Below, in pieces: positions 15,798 through 26,744 of a stretch of DNA of 64,000 nt. The notes beneath the pieces were generated by a model. That model was not told the origin of the DNA, did no database searches, and worked only from the letters and a program-made list of their open reading frames with translations. The position numbers and the translations under genes were made by a program. This stretch comes from Clostridia bacterium. GTDB lineage: Bacteria > Bacillota > Clostridia > Lachnospirales > Lachnospiraceae. Location of the stretch: positions 152,269-216,268 of the forward strand of contig QKJQ01000033.1 of assembly GCA_003249225.1 (NCBI GenBank), written 5' to 3'. How positions within the stretch are numbered: the first letter of the stretch is position 1; every line of letters starts with the position of its first letter.

Positions 15798-17654
15798 CTA
15801 TGCTTCTAAAATGATAGGTAATATCAAAGGACTTCTTTTCAGCTTCTTCCATAAGTAGTCATTTAAATCATCTCTTATTGTATTTCTGATTTTGTTCCAA
15901 TCAGTTACATTTTTATTGGCACACTTATCCAGTGCAGCGTTGACAATTCTTTCTGCTTCCACAATAAGTTCTTCTGATTCTTTAACATAAACAAATCCGC
16001 GTGTGATGATCTCCGGTCCGGCAAGTACCTGATTTGTTGACTTCATCATCGTCAGGGCAACAATAATAATTCCATTCTCGGAAAGATACTGACGATCTCT
16101 GATAACGGTACTACCAACATCACCGATACCAAGTCCATCTACAAATATATCTTTTGCCTGAACATTCTCGGTTACTTTTCCTTTTTCTTCTGATAATTCC
16201 AGAACATTTCCTGACTTGATTATGAAAATATTCTCCTGTGGAATACCAATCGCCTTTACCAGCTCAGCCTGCGCCATCCTGTGTCTGAACTCTCCATGGA
16301 CCGGTACTGCATATTTAGGTCGAAGAAGTGAATAGATCAGTTTGATTTCTTCCTGACAAGCGTGTCCTGATACATGAGTATCCTGGAAAATGACATTGGC
16401 ACCTTTTTTGGATAATTCATTAATAACTTTTGATACGGCTTTCTCATTTCCCGGAATTGGTGTTGAACTGAAAATAATAGTATCTCCGGGTTTAATGGTT
16501 ACTTTTTTATGGGTAGAATCAGCCATTCTGGAAAGGGCTGCCATTGCTTCCCCCTGACTTCCTGTTGTAATAAAAACAAGCTGTTCATCCGGATAATTCT
16601 TCATTTGGTCAACATCCACCAATGTATTCTCCGGAATCTTTATGTAGCCAAGTTCCGATGCAACTTCAATTACATTCACCATACTTCGCCCCTGCAGTAT
16701 AACTTTACGCTTGAATTTATAAGCGGTATTAATAATCTGCTGTACGCGGTCAACATTGGACGCAAAAGTTGCTACAATCATTCTGTGATTTTTGTTTTCC
16801 GTAAATAAATTTTCAAAGGTTCTTGCGACCATTTCTTCCGATGGGGTAAATCCTGGTCTTCCTGCATTTGTACTGTCGCAAAGCAAAGCAAGAACACCCT
16901 TCTTGCCAATTTCTCCGAATCTTTGCAGATCTATGGAATCTCCAAAAAGAGGTGTATAGTCAATTTTAAAGTCACCAGTATGTACAATGATACCTGCGGG
17001 TGAATAAATCGCAAGTGCAGAGGCATCTGCTATACTGTGATTTGTTTTTATGAATTCAATACGAAATGCGCCTAGATTCACTGAATTACCATGTTTTACA
17101 ACTTTACGCTTTGTTGTTTTCAGCATTCCGTATTCTTTTAATTTCAGATCGATTAATCCAATGGTCAGCTTTGTTGCATAAACAGGCACATTGATATCCT
17201 TCAGTATAAAAGGAAGTGCACCAATGTGATCTTCGTGTCCATGTGTTATAACAAAACCCTTTACCTTATCCCTGTTATTCTTAAGGTATGTTACATCCGG
17301 AATAACAAGATCTACGCCAAGCATATCTTCGTCCGGAAAAGCCAGACCGCAGTCAACAACAATAATGCTGTCTTCGTATTCAAAAGCTGTGATGTTCATT
17401 CCGATACGGTCAAGACCGCCAAGTGGTATGATCTTTACTTTATTGCTCACTGCTTTCATTTCGGCTGCTTTATTTTCATTTACTTTATTGCCCGCACCCT
17501 TATCGTTATCAGCTTTATTACCGGCTGGTTTCTTTTTTTGATTTTGATTTCTTTTTGTCTTTTTCGTAGTCTGATTTGATTCGCTTTTTACAGCAGATTC
17601 AACCTCCGACTTATTATCATCACTCATTATTGCTGATGCTTCATTTTTTGTCAA
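15798..17654 (-). CDS. rnj: Ribonuclease J with a basic N-terminal extension
   Basis: Metallo-beta-lactamase/beta-CASP ribonuclease for mRNA and rRNA processing, 618 residues. The metal motif HGHEDH is at residues 138-143, with strand PLGGLDRIGMN before it, the CASP region GSQGEAMAALSRMA, and the HVSGHA motif later. The family averages about 555 residues; the extra length is a Lys/Asn-rich, low-complexity N-terminal tail of about 70 residues, probably disordered and RNA- or ribosome-binding. TTG at 17652-17654 is chosen as start because AGGAGG lies eight bases upstream, while the internal ATG at 17627 has none. Monocistronic, behind its own promoter. Confidence 0.92.
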   Translation of the reverse strand: MTKNEASAIMSDDNKSEVESAVKSESNQTTKKTKRNQNQKKKPAGNKADNDKGAGNKVNENKAAEMKAVSNKVKIIPLGGLDRIGMNITAFEYEDSIIVVDCGLAFPDEDMLGVDLVIPDVTYLKNNRDKVKGFVITHGHEDHIGALPFILKDINVPVYATKLTIGLIDLKLKEYGMLKTTKRKVVKHGNSVNLGAFRIEFIKTNHSIADASALAIYSPAGIIVHTGDFKIDYTPLFGDSIDLQRFGEIGKKGVLALLCDSTNAGRPGFTPSEEMVARTFENLFTENKNHRMIVATFASNVDRVQQIINTAYKFKRKVILQGRSMVNVIEVASELGYIKIPENTLVDVDQMKNYPDEQLVFITTGSQGEAMAALSRMADSTHKKVTIKPGDTIIFSSTPIPGNEKAVSKVINELSKKGANVIFQDTHVSGHACQEEIKLIYSLLRPKYAVPVHGEFRHRMAQAELVKAIGIPQENIFIIKSGNVLELSEEKGKVTENVQAKDIFVDGLGIGDVGSTVIRDRQYLSENGIIIVALTMMKSTNQVLAGPEIITRGFVYVKESEELIVEAERIVNAALDKCANKNVTDWNKIRNTIRDDLNDYLWKKLKRSPLILPIILEA

Positions 17655-17773
17655 ATCAGTATCCTCCTGTTTTTTTGATGTCGCATAGTTACAAAATACC
17701 TTAAAATACGATCATCATAATTTCAAGATTTTCTGTTTCTTTTCTGCATTTTTGCTCTTTGCATCGCTTAGAT

Positions 17774-17802
17774 ATTGTAACATTATGATAGTTCTTTTGC
17801 AA
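17774..17802 (-). promoter_or_regulatory. Predicted promoter of the RNase J gene
   Basis: Minus strand TTGCAA (17797-17802), 17-base spacer, TACAAT (17774-17779), about 120 bases ahead of the TTG start and just after the Crp-type gene. Confidence 0.65.
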
Positions 17803-17840
17803 TCGTAACTTATTGAATGGAAAGTCAGGTCGTAAAAAAA

Positions 17841-18497
17841 CTATAATAATTTAAATTGGTTCTTATGAAACTTTATTATATTCTCATTTTTTAGTTTGCC
17901 TAGTTCATTTGATAAAGCACTTCTGTCAACAGAGAGATAATCTGCAAGTTCTTGCCGGTTGTATGGGATCTCGAACTGACTGTTATTTTGAAGCTGCGAC
18001 TGCATAGACAGGTAGGATAATACTTTCTCCCGGATTGTCCGCTTTCCCATATGTTCAACTTTACCTGTCAGCATTTGGTTTTTCTGAGCCAGAATCATCA
18101 TCATGTTCTGTATGAGCCTCTGATGAAAGCCACAGGCTTGTTCACAGGATGCCAGTATGGAGTTGAACGTCAGAAATAAGACCTTGACTTTTTGTGATGC
18201 AACGACGCTTACAGGAGATCGATTATTAAACAGACAAAAGAAGGATTCTGCAAAAAGTCCTCCTGCTTCGATTCTCGTAAGTATCGTACGGTTTCCCCAG
18301 TAATCTTCTTGTATGACCGTAACATTCCCGGATAGGATTACACCGAGTGAAGTGACCGATTGTGAAACTCGGATGATATATTCATCTTTTTCGTATTGTT
18401 TTATTACTGGTTTCATGCACTGAAACAAAATCTTATATTCAGCTTCCTGTATTCCCTGAAACAAAACTGACTCTGACAATATCGAATATTCGTCCAT
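17841..18497 (-). CDS. Crp/Fnr family transcriptional regulator
   Basis: A 218-residue regulator with an N-terminal cyclic-nucleotide-binding-like beta barrel (about 15-130; GVILSGNVTVIQEDYWG) and a C-terminal winged helix (about 150-218; RQELADYLSVDRSALSNELGKL). The cAMP-contact RxxxS pattern of Crp is not conserved (GGLFAESFFCLFNNRSPVS is only similar), and cysteines occur at the barrel-helix junction (ASCEQACG), so redox sensing is possible but speculative. The ATG at 18495-18497 has GGAG upstream. Such regulators in clostridia often sit near stress or metabolic genes; targets are not evident. Confidence 0.88.
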   Translation of the reverse strand: MDEYSILSESVLFQGIQEAEYKILFQCMKPVIKQYEKDEYIIRVSQSVTSLGVILSGNVTVIQEDYWGNRTILTRIEAGGLFAESFFCLFNNRSPVSVVASQKVKVLFLTFNSILASCEQACGFHQRLIQNMMMILAQKNQMLTGKVEHMGKRTIREKVLSYLSMQSQLQNNSQFEIPYNRQELADYLSVDRSALSNELGKLKNENIIKFHKNQFKLL

Positions 18498-18526
18498 ACT
18501 TACTCCATTCAAAAAACTATTATTTC

Positions 18527-18550
18527 GTTGTATAAACAACCTGATACAAC
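18527..18550. promoter_or_regulatory. Inverted repeat in the leader of the Crp/Fnr gene
   Basis: Perfect 7-bp arms GTTGTAT and ATACAAC separated by ten bases, 30 bases upstream of the start codon. Position and symmetry fit an autoregulatory site, but the sequence is not the TTGAT-N4-ATCAA Fnr box. Confidence 0.45.
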
Positions 18551-18611
18551 TAGGATAGGACGAACCCTAATGCTTGTCAAGCAAAATTCCTGAGTGCATG
18601 AACTGCAGCTT

Positions 18612-18708
18612 CCTTTTCTGAATAAAGAAAAGGATTTTATCAAGTCATTTCTGCTTTGTGAAAGCATTCTCAGCCTTCGCATTACATACAATCATTAATA
18701 AAATCCTT
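18612..18708. terminator. Hairpins after the ATP synthase operon
   Basis: Stem CCTTTTC/GAAAAGG (18612-18633) overlaps a longer-range repeat in which AAGGATTTTAT (18630-18640) can pair with ATAAAATCCTT (18698-18708). The two pairings exclude one another. They lie 26-120 bases after the atpC stop; no long U run follows, so termination strength is uncertain. Confidence 0.5.
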
Positions 18709-18733
18709 ACTTTACTAAGAAAACATGGTAAGC

Positions 18734-19144
18734 TTAGATGTTGTAACTGTCTGTTGCTTTCAGTCGTACCAAAGCTCTTGCCAAAGAAGCCTTGTTATGC
18801 TGATACTCTCTGATACTTTGCTTCTGACGAAGTTTTTCTTCTATACGGTCTTTTGCTTCCAATGCTCTTCGTTTATCGATCTCATCTGGAAGTTCGGCCG
18901 TATCAACAAGCATTCTGACACGATTGTTGATGATCTCCACAAGTCCTGCTCCGGATATTGCTTTGATCCATTCCCCATCTTCTTTCTGAATTCTTGTTTC
19001 ACCCATGATGACAGATACGACCATATTCTCATGATGAGCCATAATGCACATTTCACCGTCAAAAGCCGGTAAAACGATTGCTTTACAGCGTCCTTCAAAG
19101 AATTTACGATTGCTTGCCAGAACCTGTAATCCGAATGTTGCCAT
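18734..19144 (-). CDS. atpC: ATP synthase F1 epsilon subunit
   Basis: Central-stalk subunit of 136 residues: N-terminal beta sandwich (about 1-85, MATFGLQVLASNRKFFEG, AHHENMVVSVIMGE) and a C-terminal helical hairpin (about 88-136, EIDKRRALEAKDRIEEKL). It couples rotation to the c-ring and can inhibit hydrolysis. The ATG at 19142-19144 is chosen because MATF is the family start and GAGG lies six bases before it. Last gene of the operon, 49 bases after atpD. Confidence 0.94.
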   Translation of the reverse strand: MATFGLQVLASNRKFFEGRCKAIVLPAFDGEMCIMAHHENMVVSVIMGETRIQKEDGEWIKAISGAGLVEIINNRVRMLVDTAELPDEIDKRRALEAKDRIEEKLRQKQSIREYQHNKASLARALVRLKATDSYNI

Positions 19145-19193
19145 ACTATACCTCATTTCTGCGCATCAGCTATGCGCATACAAGTTCCTGAAA

Positions 19194-21532
<2,339 letters not shown>

Positions 21533-21533
21533 C

Positions 21534-23354
21534 TTATCTCAGACTCCTGAACTTCTTTGCTGCATCTGCAATCCTTTTTGCCAAGTCATCTGTCATAACT
21601 TTATCATTTTCAATTTCCACAATGATCTCAGGATTGTTTTCCTCAAAATATTGCAGCATGCGTTGTTGTGTATCTTTTACTTCTTCTGGTTTCAGATCAA
21701 TAAATACCTTGTTCGTTGCCGCACAAAGAATAATGACCTGTTCGTGAAGACTTAAAGGATGACACAAAGGTTGTTTTAAAAGTTCCATTAAGGTACTACC
21801 ATATGCTAAATGTTCTTTTGTTGTATCATCGAGATCGGAACTGAACTGTGTAAATACTTCCATTTCACGATATTGTGCAAGATCAATACGGATACTTCCT
21901 GCTGCTTTTTTCATTGCTTTTGTCTGTGCAGCACCACCAACACGGGATACCGAAAGACCGACATTAACGGCAGGTCTCATACCAGAGAAGAACAAATCAC
22001 TCTCAAGAAAGATCTGTCCGTCAGTAATAGAAATAACGTTCGTTGGTATGTATGCGGATACATCACCAGCTTGTGTTTCAACGATAGGAAGTGCTGTAAT
22101 GGAACCTCCTCCAGCTTCCGGTGATAACCTGCTGGAACGCTCCAGCAATCTTGAATGCAGATAGAATACATCTCCCGGATATGCTTCACGCCCCGGTGGT
22201 CGCTCCAGCAACAGAGACAGTGCTCGATAAGCTACCGCATGCTTTGACAAATCATCATAAACGATCAGTACATCTTTTCCTTTGTACATAAAATATTCAG
22301 CCATTGCGGTACCTGCATAAGGTGCAATGTACTGTAACGATGCCGGATCACTAGCAGATGCTGTTACAACAATTGTGTAACGCATAGAATCATGCTGTTT
22401 TAATGTCGAAACAAGTTTTGCTATGGTTGATGCTTTCTGTCCTATGGCAACATAGACACAGATCACATCTTTTCCTTTTTGATTTAAAATCGTATCAATA
22501 GCAATCGATGTCTTTCCTGTCTGTCTGTCCCCAATGATAAGCTCACGCTGACCGCGGCCGATCGGGAACATGGAATCAATCGAAAGAATTCCTGTTTCCA
22601 TAGGTACAGTAACCGATTTACGATCTGCGATGCCGGGTGCTTCGCATTCAATCGGTCTGAAATCATAGGATTCAATAACACCTTCATCGTCGATCGGAGC
22701 ACCAAGTGCATCTACGACTCTTCCAAGAAAGCCGTCACCTACCGGAACTCCCGCTCTTTTCTTTGTACGTGTAACTTTATCTCCTTCATGGATGTCATCG
22801 TCTTTCGAAAATAATATACAACCAATTTCTTTTGCCCGTATATCCTGAACCATGGCCTTTACACCATTATCGAACTGAACGATTTCTCCGTATGCCGCAT
22901 GCCGTATACCGTTGACATTAACGATACCATCACCGACCCATACAACATAACCGATTTCATCATCTTTTACTTCAAGTGCAAAACTGTCAATGTCCTTTTT
23001 CAGCATCGATACAATACCGCTTGTATCAAACTCCTGCTCGCCGTTTATTTTCTGAAGCTTTTTCTCGAGCTGCTTCATTCTTCCTTTTACGGTCCAATCA
23101 AACTCATAATTCTCGACTTTTAACAAAAAGCCTCCAACTAAGTTCTCATCTTTTTTCACAAGAATTTCAAAATTATTATAGGAAAATTTCTTTTGTAAAA
23201 ATTGCTTAATTCCATCGAGTTGCTCCTCGTCCGGAGGAGTAACGCAATACAAATGAGCAATGATCACTTTCCCTTCTTCTATATTTGATTGAATCCCACT
23301 GCTGTTTTCAAAATCAGTCGTGGTCGTATTATTATTGTTCGTCAATGTTTTCAC
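21534..23354 (-). CDS. atpA: ATP synthase F1 alpha subunit with fused delta C-terminal domain
   Basis: A 606-residue fusion. Residues about 111-606 are a complete alpha subunit (N-terminal helix SGIVSMLKKDIDSF, P-loop GDRQTGKT at 275-282, Arg-finger region near SRVGGAAQ). Residues about 30-102 match the C-terminal domain of the delta (OSCP) subunit: PPDEEQLDGIKQFLQKKF, ILVKKDENLVGGFLLKVENYEFDWTVKGRMKQLEKKL. Normal alpha is about 500 residues and starts near the SGIVSML helix. No separate atpH exists: atpF ends 22 bases inside this gene. GTG at 23352-23354 is the first in-frame start; a TTG three codons later has the better AGGTG leader. The fusion is in one frame, so a sequencing join is unlikely. 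Confidence 0.93.
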   Translation of the reverse strand: MKTLTNNNNTTTTDFENSSGIQSNIEEGKVIIAHLYCVTPPDEEQLDGIKQFLQKKFSYNNFEILVKKDENLVGGFLLKVENYEFDWTVKGRMKQLEKKLQKINGEQEFDTSGIVSMLKKDIDSFALEVKDDEIGYVVWVGDGIVNVNGIRHAAYGEIVQFDNGVKAMVQDIRAKEIGCILFSKDDDIHEGDKVTRTKKRAGVPVGDGFLGRVVDALGAPIDDEGVIESYDFRPIECEAPGIADRKSVTVPMETGILSIDSMFPIGRGQRELIIGDRQTGKTSIAIDTILNQKGKDVICVYVAIGQKASTIAKLVSTLKQHDSMRYTIVVTASASDPASLQYIAPYAGTAMAEYFMYKGKDVLIVYDDLSKHAVAYRALSLLLERPPGREAYPGDVFYLHSRLLERSSRLSPEAGGGSITALPIVETQAGDVSAYIPTNVISITDGQIFLESDLFFSGMRPAVNVGLSVSRVGGAAQTKAMKKAAGSIRIDLAQYREMEVFTQFSSDLDDTTKEHLAYGSTLMELLKQPLCHPLSLHEQVIILCAATNKVFIDLKPEEVKDTQQRMLQYFEENNPEIIVEIENDKVMTDDLAKRIADAAKKFRSLR

Positions 23355-23826
23355 CTGCTTTTGTCAGAAAATGGTTGTATAGCTCCTTGTCGGTCGTGGG
23401 ATTTGCTTGATCTCCCATAATCTTAGCTGCTGCAGCAATAGCCAGTGTGACCATCTGAGCCTCGGTTTCCTTAATCACTCTCTGCTTGATAATAATTGCT
23501 TCATCATTTGCTTTTAAGATAACCTCTTTTGCTTTAACATCAGCTTCTTTCAGGATACGGTCATACTCAGAATGCGCTGACTTCCGAGCATCTGTAACGA
23601 TACCCGCACCAACACTTTCTGCTTCTTCTATAGACTTTTCACTTTGTTTTTTCATTTCTATGGCTTTACTTTTTTCCTCTTCAGCATCTGCGAGATTCTT
23701 TGTAACTATACTTCTTCTTTCTTCCAGTATTTTATCCACAGGTTTGAACAGGAATCTCCTTAAAAGTAAATACAGAATTAAAACATTGATTACTGTAAAA
23801 AGCAAACTCCAGCCTATCTCAATCAC
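23332..23826 (-). CDS. atpF: ATP synthase Fo b subunit
   Basis: Peripheral-stalk subunit of 164 residues: one N-terminal membrane helix (about 5-25, WSLLFTVINVLILYLLLRRFL) then a long charged coiled coil (about 30-150) ending GENIDEQ. GTG start at 23824-23826 with AAAGGCGG upstream. It overlaps the start of the delta-alpha fusion by 23 bases, which leaves no room for an atpH gene. The stalk must therefore be capped by the delta-like domain carried on alpha. Confidence 0.94.
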   Translation of the reverse strand: MIEIGWSLLFTVINVLILYLLLRRFLFKPVDKILEERRSIVTKNLADAEEEKSKAIEMKKQSEKSIEEAESVGAGIVTDARKSAHSEYDRILKEADVKAKEVILKANDEAIIIKQRVIKETEAQMVTLAIAAAAKIMGDQANPTTDKELYNHFLTKAGENIDEQ

Positions 23827-23842
23827 TTACTACACCGCCTTT

Positions 23843-24067
23843 CTATTTCAAAAAGATGATAATCAGTAAGCCGATAACAAATCCATAAATTGCGGTTGCT
23901 TCGGAAAGAGCACAACCAAATGCCAACAACTTCATAATTTTGCTTTCTGCTTCAGGTTGTCTTGCTACTGCTTCTGTTGCTTTTGCTGTTGCAATACCGA
24001 TACCAATACCTGCTCCTATACCTGATAATACTGCAATACCTGCTCCAACTGCTATTAACGTTGTCAT
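23843..24067 (-). CDS. atpE: ATP synthase Fo c subunit (proton type by residues)
   Basis: Rotor-ring subunit of 74 residues with two membrane helices joined by the polar loop ARQPE. The ion-carrying carboxylate is Glu56 in [10 protein letters not shown]. The helix-1 position that is Gln in Na+-type rings is Ile23, and the residue after Glu56 is Ala rather than Ser/Thr, which argues for proton coupling. ATG at 24065-24067 is preferred because AAGGAG sits eight bases upstream; another ATG two codons earlier is too close. Lies 16 bases before atpF. Confidence 0.95.
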   Translation of the reverse strand: MTTLIAVGAGIAVLSGIGAGIGIGIATAKATEAVARQPEAESKIMKLLAFGCALSEATAIYGFVIGLLIIIFLK

Positions 24068-24085
24068 ATTCATTTCTCCTTTTTA

Positions 24086-24775
24086 TTATTCTATTGCTTC
24101 TTTAATGAATAGTGATGTTAAGAAAACAAAAACATAGGCTTGTATTAATCCATCAAAGATATCAAAATACGCGCTGAAAATAAGTGGTACACCAACTGGA
24201 ATTATTGCTTTAATCAATTCCATGATTACAAATGCTCCCAAAATATTACCAAATAATCGCATACATAATGATAGTGGTTTAATTATTATTTCCAAAATAT
24301 TGAGTGGTGTTACCAAAGCGACCGGTTCTGAAAATGATTTACGCCAGCCGCGCAATCCTTTTTTGTGGATTCCTGCAGCCTGAATCAATACAATACTCAT
24401 AATGGCCAAAGCTGCTGTAACATTCAGATCCTTTGTCGGAGGTTTAAACCCGATCAGTCCAATCAGATTTGACAATCCAATATAGAGCAGAATCGTTATG
24501 AGGTACGGAACGTATGCTTTGCCTTCATGTCCGATCATGCCCTCAATAAAGCTTCTAAGCTTAATTACAATTGTTTCTGCGACTGCCTGACGCTTACTTA
24601 TATGATCGATTTTCATATTCCTGGTCAGAAATATGGAAAGCAGTACAAGCGCTGCCATAATCATCCATGACACAACAATCGATTCTGTAATTGCAATATC
24701 TAATCCAAACAAATGAATTGTAAACATTGTCTTAACATCGAGTGCTTCCTGCAGTTTTGTTGATAAGTCAGACAT
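24086..24775 (-). CDS. atpB: ATP synthase Fo a subunit
   Basis: Membrane half-channel subunit of 229 residues with five to six helices. The essential arginine lies in IIKPLSLCMRLFGNILGAF (Arg about residue 174), and the C-terminal helix carries the conserved Gln in FDGLIQAYVFVFLTSLF. First gene of the operon behind a near-consensus promoter. No atpI is seen upstream; instead a divergent LysR gene starts 162 bases away. Confidence 0.94.
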   Translation of the reverse strand: MSDLSTKLQEALDVKTMFTIHLFGLDIAITESIVVSWMIMAALVLLSIFLTRNMKIDHISKRQAVAETIVIKLRSFIEGMIGHEGKAYVPYLITILLYIGLSNLIGLIGFKPPTKDLNVTAALAIMSIVLIQAAGIHKKGLRGWRKSFSEPVALVTPLNILEIIIKPLSLCMRLFGNILGAFVIMELIKAIIPVGVPLIFSAYFDIFDGLIQAYVFVFLTSLFIKEAIE

Positions 24776-24850
24776 CCTCTCACCTCTTATGTGTACTAGT
24801 TACTTCATGAAAATCTTCTTATTAATATGTTGCGTAGCTACTAACTTCGT

Positions 24851-24879
24851 ATTATACTTTAAACATATTCGGTTGTGAA
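24851..24879 (-). promoter_or_regulatory. Predicted promoter of the ATP synthase operon
   Basis: Minus strand TTCACA (24874-24879), 17-base spacer, perfect TATAAT (24851-24856), in the region divergent with the LysR gene. Short imperfect dyads around 24870-24900 could be LysR sites, but none is clear. Confidence 0.75.
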
Positions 24880-24936
24880 ATAATAATTCGATATTACAGA
24901 TATATTAATTTTGCATGATAAAAAGGAGTTCAGAGT

Positions 24937-25860
24937 ATGGGTGCAAGTTATGAATATTATAGAATTTTCTATTACGTATCAAAATACAGGAATTTTACCA
25001 AGGCAGCAAATTACCTTTTAACAAGCCAGCCAGCTATTACAAGATCCATCCAGAATCTTGAAAATGAGCTTGGCTGCCAGTTGTTTATCCGCAACAAACG
25101 GGGTGTTGAATTAACACATGAAGGTCAGCTGCTGTTCGAATATGTTGCTGCCGGATGTGAGCAGTTCATACGCGGAGAAGCTAAAATCACGGGTGCACTC
25201 AGTATGCAGAACGGCATCATTTACCTTGGCGTCAATGAAACATCCTTCTCTGCCTATATGCTTCAGATACTGGAAGAATTTCATTTTAAATATCCTTATG
25301 TAAAGTTGAAAATCCTTAATCTATCGACAATACATGCATTGGATGAATTATTAAACGAAACCATTGATCTGGCTGTTGTTAAAACCCCGACTGATGTAAT
25401 GCGACCATTAAAAGAAACCAAATTAAAAACCTTTCAGGATATTATGATCTGTGGAAAAGCATACGAAAGTCTTGTTGATAAAAAAGTACATTTAAAAGAT
25501 TTAAGTAATTATCCACTTGTCTGTGCATCAAAAGGAACGAAGACATATGATTTTCTTGAGTCTTATTACCGTAATCATAACCTCATCCTTATGCCGGATT
25601 TTGAAGCAAATACCTTCGATATGCTGCTTAATCTGGTTCAGCGTAACTTTGGACTTGGATTCATTCCGGAGACCATTGCAAAAAAAGCAATTGAACGAGG
25701 CGATGTATTCAAAGTCAATCTGATCGATAAAGTCCCGACCAGAAGCATCTGTATGGTTCTGAATCCGGAACATCCACAGACAAAGCTCATAAAAGAACTT
25801 CAGCGTATGATCATCAACGGAGGTAAAAACGAATCTGATCCCTCCCCAGTTATGTCCTAA
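24937..25860 (+). CDS. LysR family transcriptional regulator
   Basis: The only plus-strand gene recognised. 307 residues: winged helix-turn-helix at about 1-65 (NFTKAANYLLTSQPAITRSIQNLE) and a periplasmic-binding-like effector domain (about 90-295, IYLGVNETSFSAYMLQ, LGFIPETIA). AAGGAG lies nine bases before the ATG at 24937. Divergent from the ATP synthase operon, the usual geometry for LysR targets, so it may control that operon or only itself. Its stop overlaps the convergent DUF6179-like gene by four bases. Effector unknown. Confidence 0.92.
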   Translation: MGASYEYYRIFYYVSKYRNFTKAANYLLTSQPAITRSIQNLENELGCQLFIRNKRGVELTHEGQLLFEYVAAGCEQFIRGEAKITGALSMQNGIIYLGVNETSFSAYMLQILEEFHFKYPYVKLKILNLSTIHALDELLNETIDLAVVKTPTDVMRPLKETKLKTFQDIMICGKAYESLVDKKVHLKDLSNYPLVCASKGTKTYDFLESYYRNHNLILMPDFEANTFDMLLNLVQRNFGLGFIPETIAKKAIERGDVFKVNLIDKVPTRSICMVLNPEHPQTKLIKELQRMIINGGKNESDPSPVMS

Positions 25861-26720
25861 ATAGGAAATAATGCATCCAAATGCCGGGTTTTCGCTGCTG
25901 TCCTGTACAACGCCAGAAAATCCGGTATATCTTTGCTAAGATATTGATAAATCGCTTCCCTATGGTCTGACGTAATCTTTACTATGTCTTTTAAGAATAC
26001 CTGCAACAGTGATGTAAGCTTGATTTCAGCTTCAACAACGGTGGTCATTTCAATAAAATAAAGTAACCTTGTATGATCTTCTTCTGTATAATGAAAATCA
26101 AAAATATCCTTTTTCAGAATCATACTTCCAAGAACATTTCGTAAAACTATCGAAGCAACATTGATTACCAGATCACTGTAATCATAATGATAACGGCTTA
26201 GCAGATCCTCTACAATCTCTGCCGGAAAAAACTGCAGAAACCGTTGTTCACAGGCTATGCATTGCAGGTAATAGTATATCGTGTCAATCCCATCTCTTTC
26301 ATTAATTGCAGTAATCAAAGGATAATCCAGGGTAAGAAGATGTTCCTGCGGACAAAATTTAGGATCATAATGTATAAAAAATGCCGGCATACCCTTTATT
26401 ATAGTATCACAATAGATCTCATTCCCATACCATTTGAACTCAGGTAAAATGGATTCATAAATATCTTTTGCTTTTTTCACCTTTTCAAGAACCATCTGAT
26501 ATCCTGTCTGATAGACCTGCTGCAGATTTTCCCTGTGCTCCGGTACATTTGTACTTCCCTGTTCTTCAAGACAATATAGTACAGCTCTCATAAGCTGAGA
26601 TGCTTTTTCATAGGTTACCGATGTGCTTTCTTTGCTTGTGTAAGCTTCTGTAAGTTTTGCAACCAGCACAAGCAGCTCGGCGGTGTCATAATCCTTATGA
26701 TCATTATTCATATTTTCCAT
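25857..26720 (-). CDS. DUF6179-like protein of unknown function
   Basis: A 287-residue soluble protein without signal or membrane segment. Segments VTYEKASQLMRAVLYCLEE, GYQMVLEKVKKAKDIY and ILTLDYPLITAI match my memory of DUF6179 proteins of Lachnospiraceae, but this cannot be verified here. Mostly alpha-helical by composition. AGGAGG six bases before the ATG; 24 bases after the GH2 gene, suggesting one transcript. It ends tail-to-tail with the LysR gene. No catalytic motif identified. Confidence 0.6.
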   Translation of the reverse strand: MENMNNDHKDYDTAELLVLVAKLTEAYTSKESTSVTYEKASQLMRAVLYCLEEQGSTNVPEHRENLQQVYQTGYQMVLEKVKKAKDIYESILPEFKWYGNEIYCDTIIKGMPAFFIHYDPKFCPQEHLLTLDYPLITAINERDGIDTIYYYLQCIACEQRFLQFFPAEIVEDLLSRYHYDYSDLVINVASIVLRNVLGSMILKKDIFDFHYTEEDHTRLLYFIEMTTVVEAEIKLTSLLQVFLKDIVKITSDHREAIYQYLSKDIPDFLALYRTAAKTRHLDALFPI

Positions 26721-26744
26721 TAACGCCTCCTTTATGATAGTTTC

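Noticed and set aside
18527..18550. Fnr binding box
   Set aside because: Arms GTTGTAT/ATACAAC and 10-base spacing do not match TTGAT-N4-ATCAA.
21534..23354. Frameshift or assembly artefact producing the delta-alpha fusion
   Set aside because: The delta-like and alpha parts are in one uninterrupted frame, atpF ends normally, and no delta N-terminal half is found in any frame nearby.
24937..25860. Horizontally acquired island around the LysR gene
   Set aside because: Base composition and ribosome sites look like the surroundings; no integrase, repeats or tRNA.
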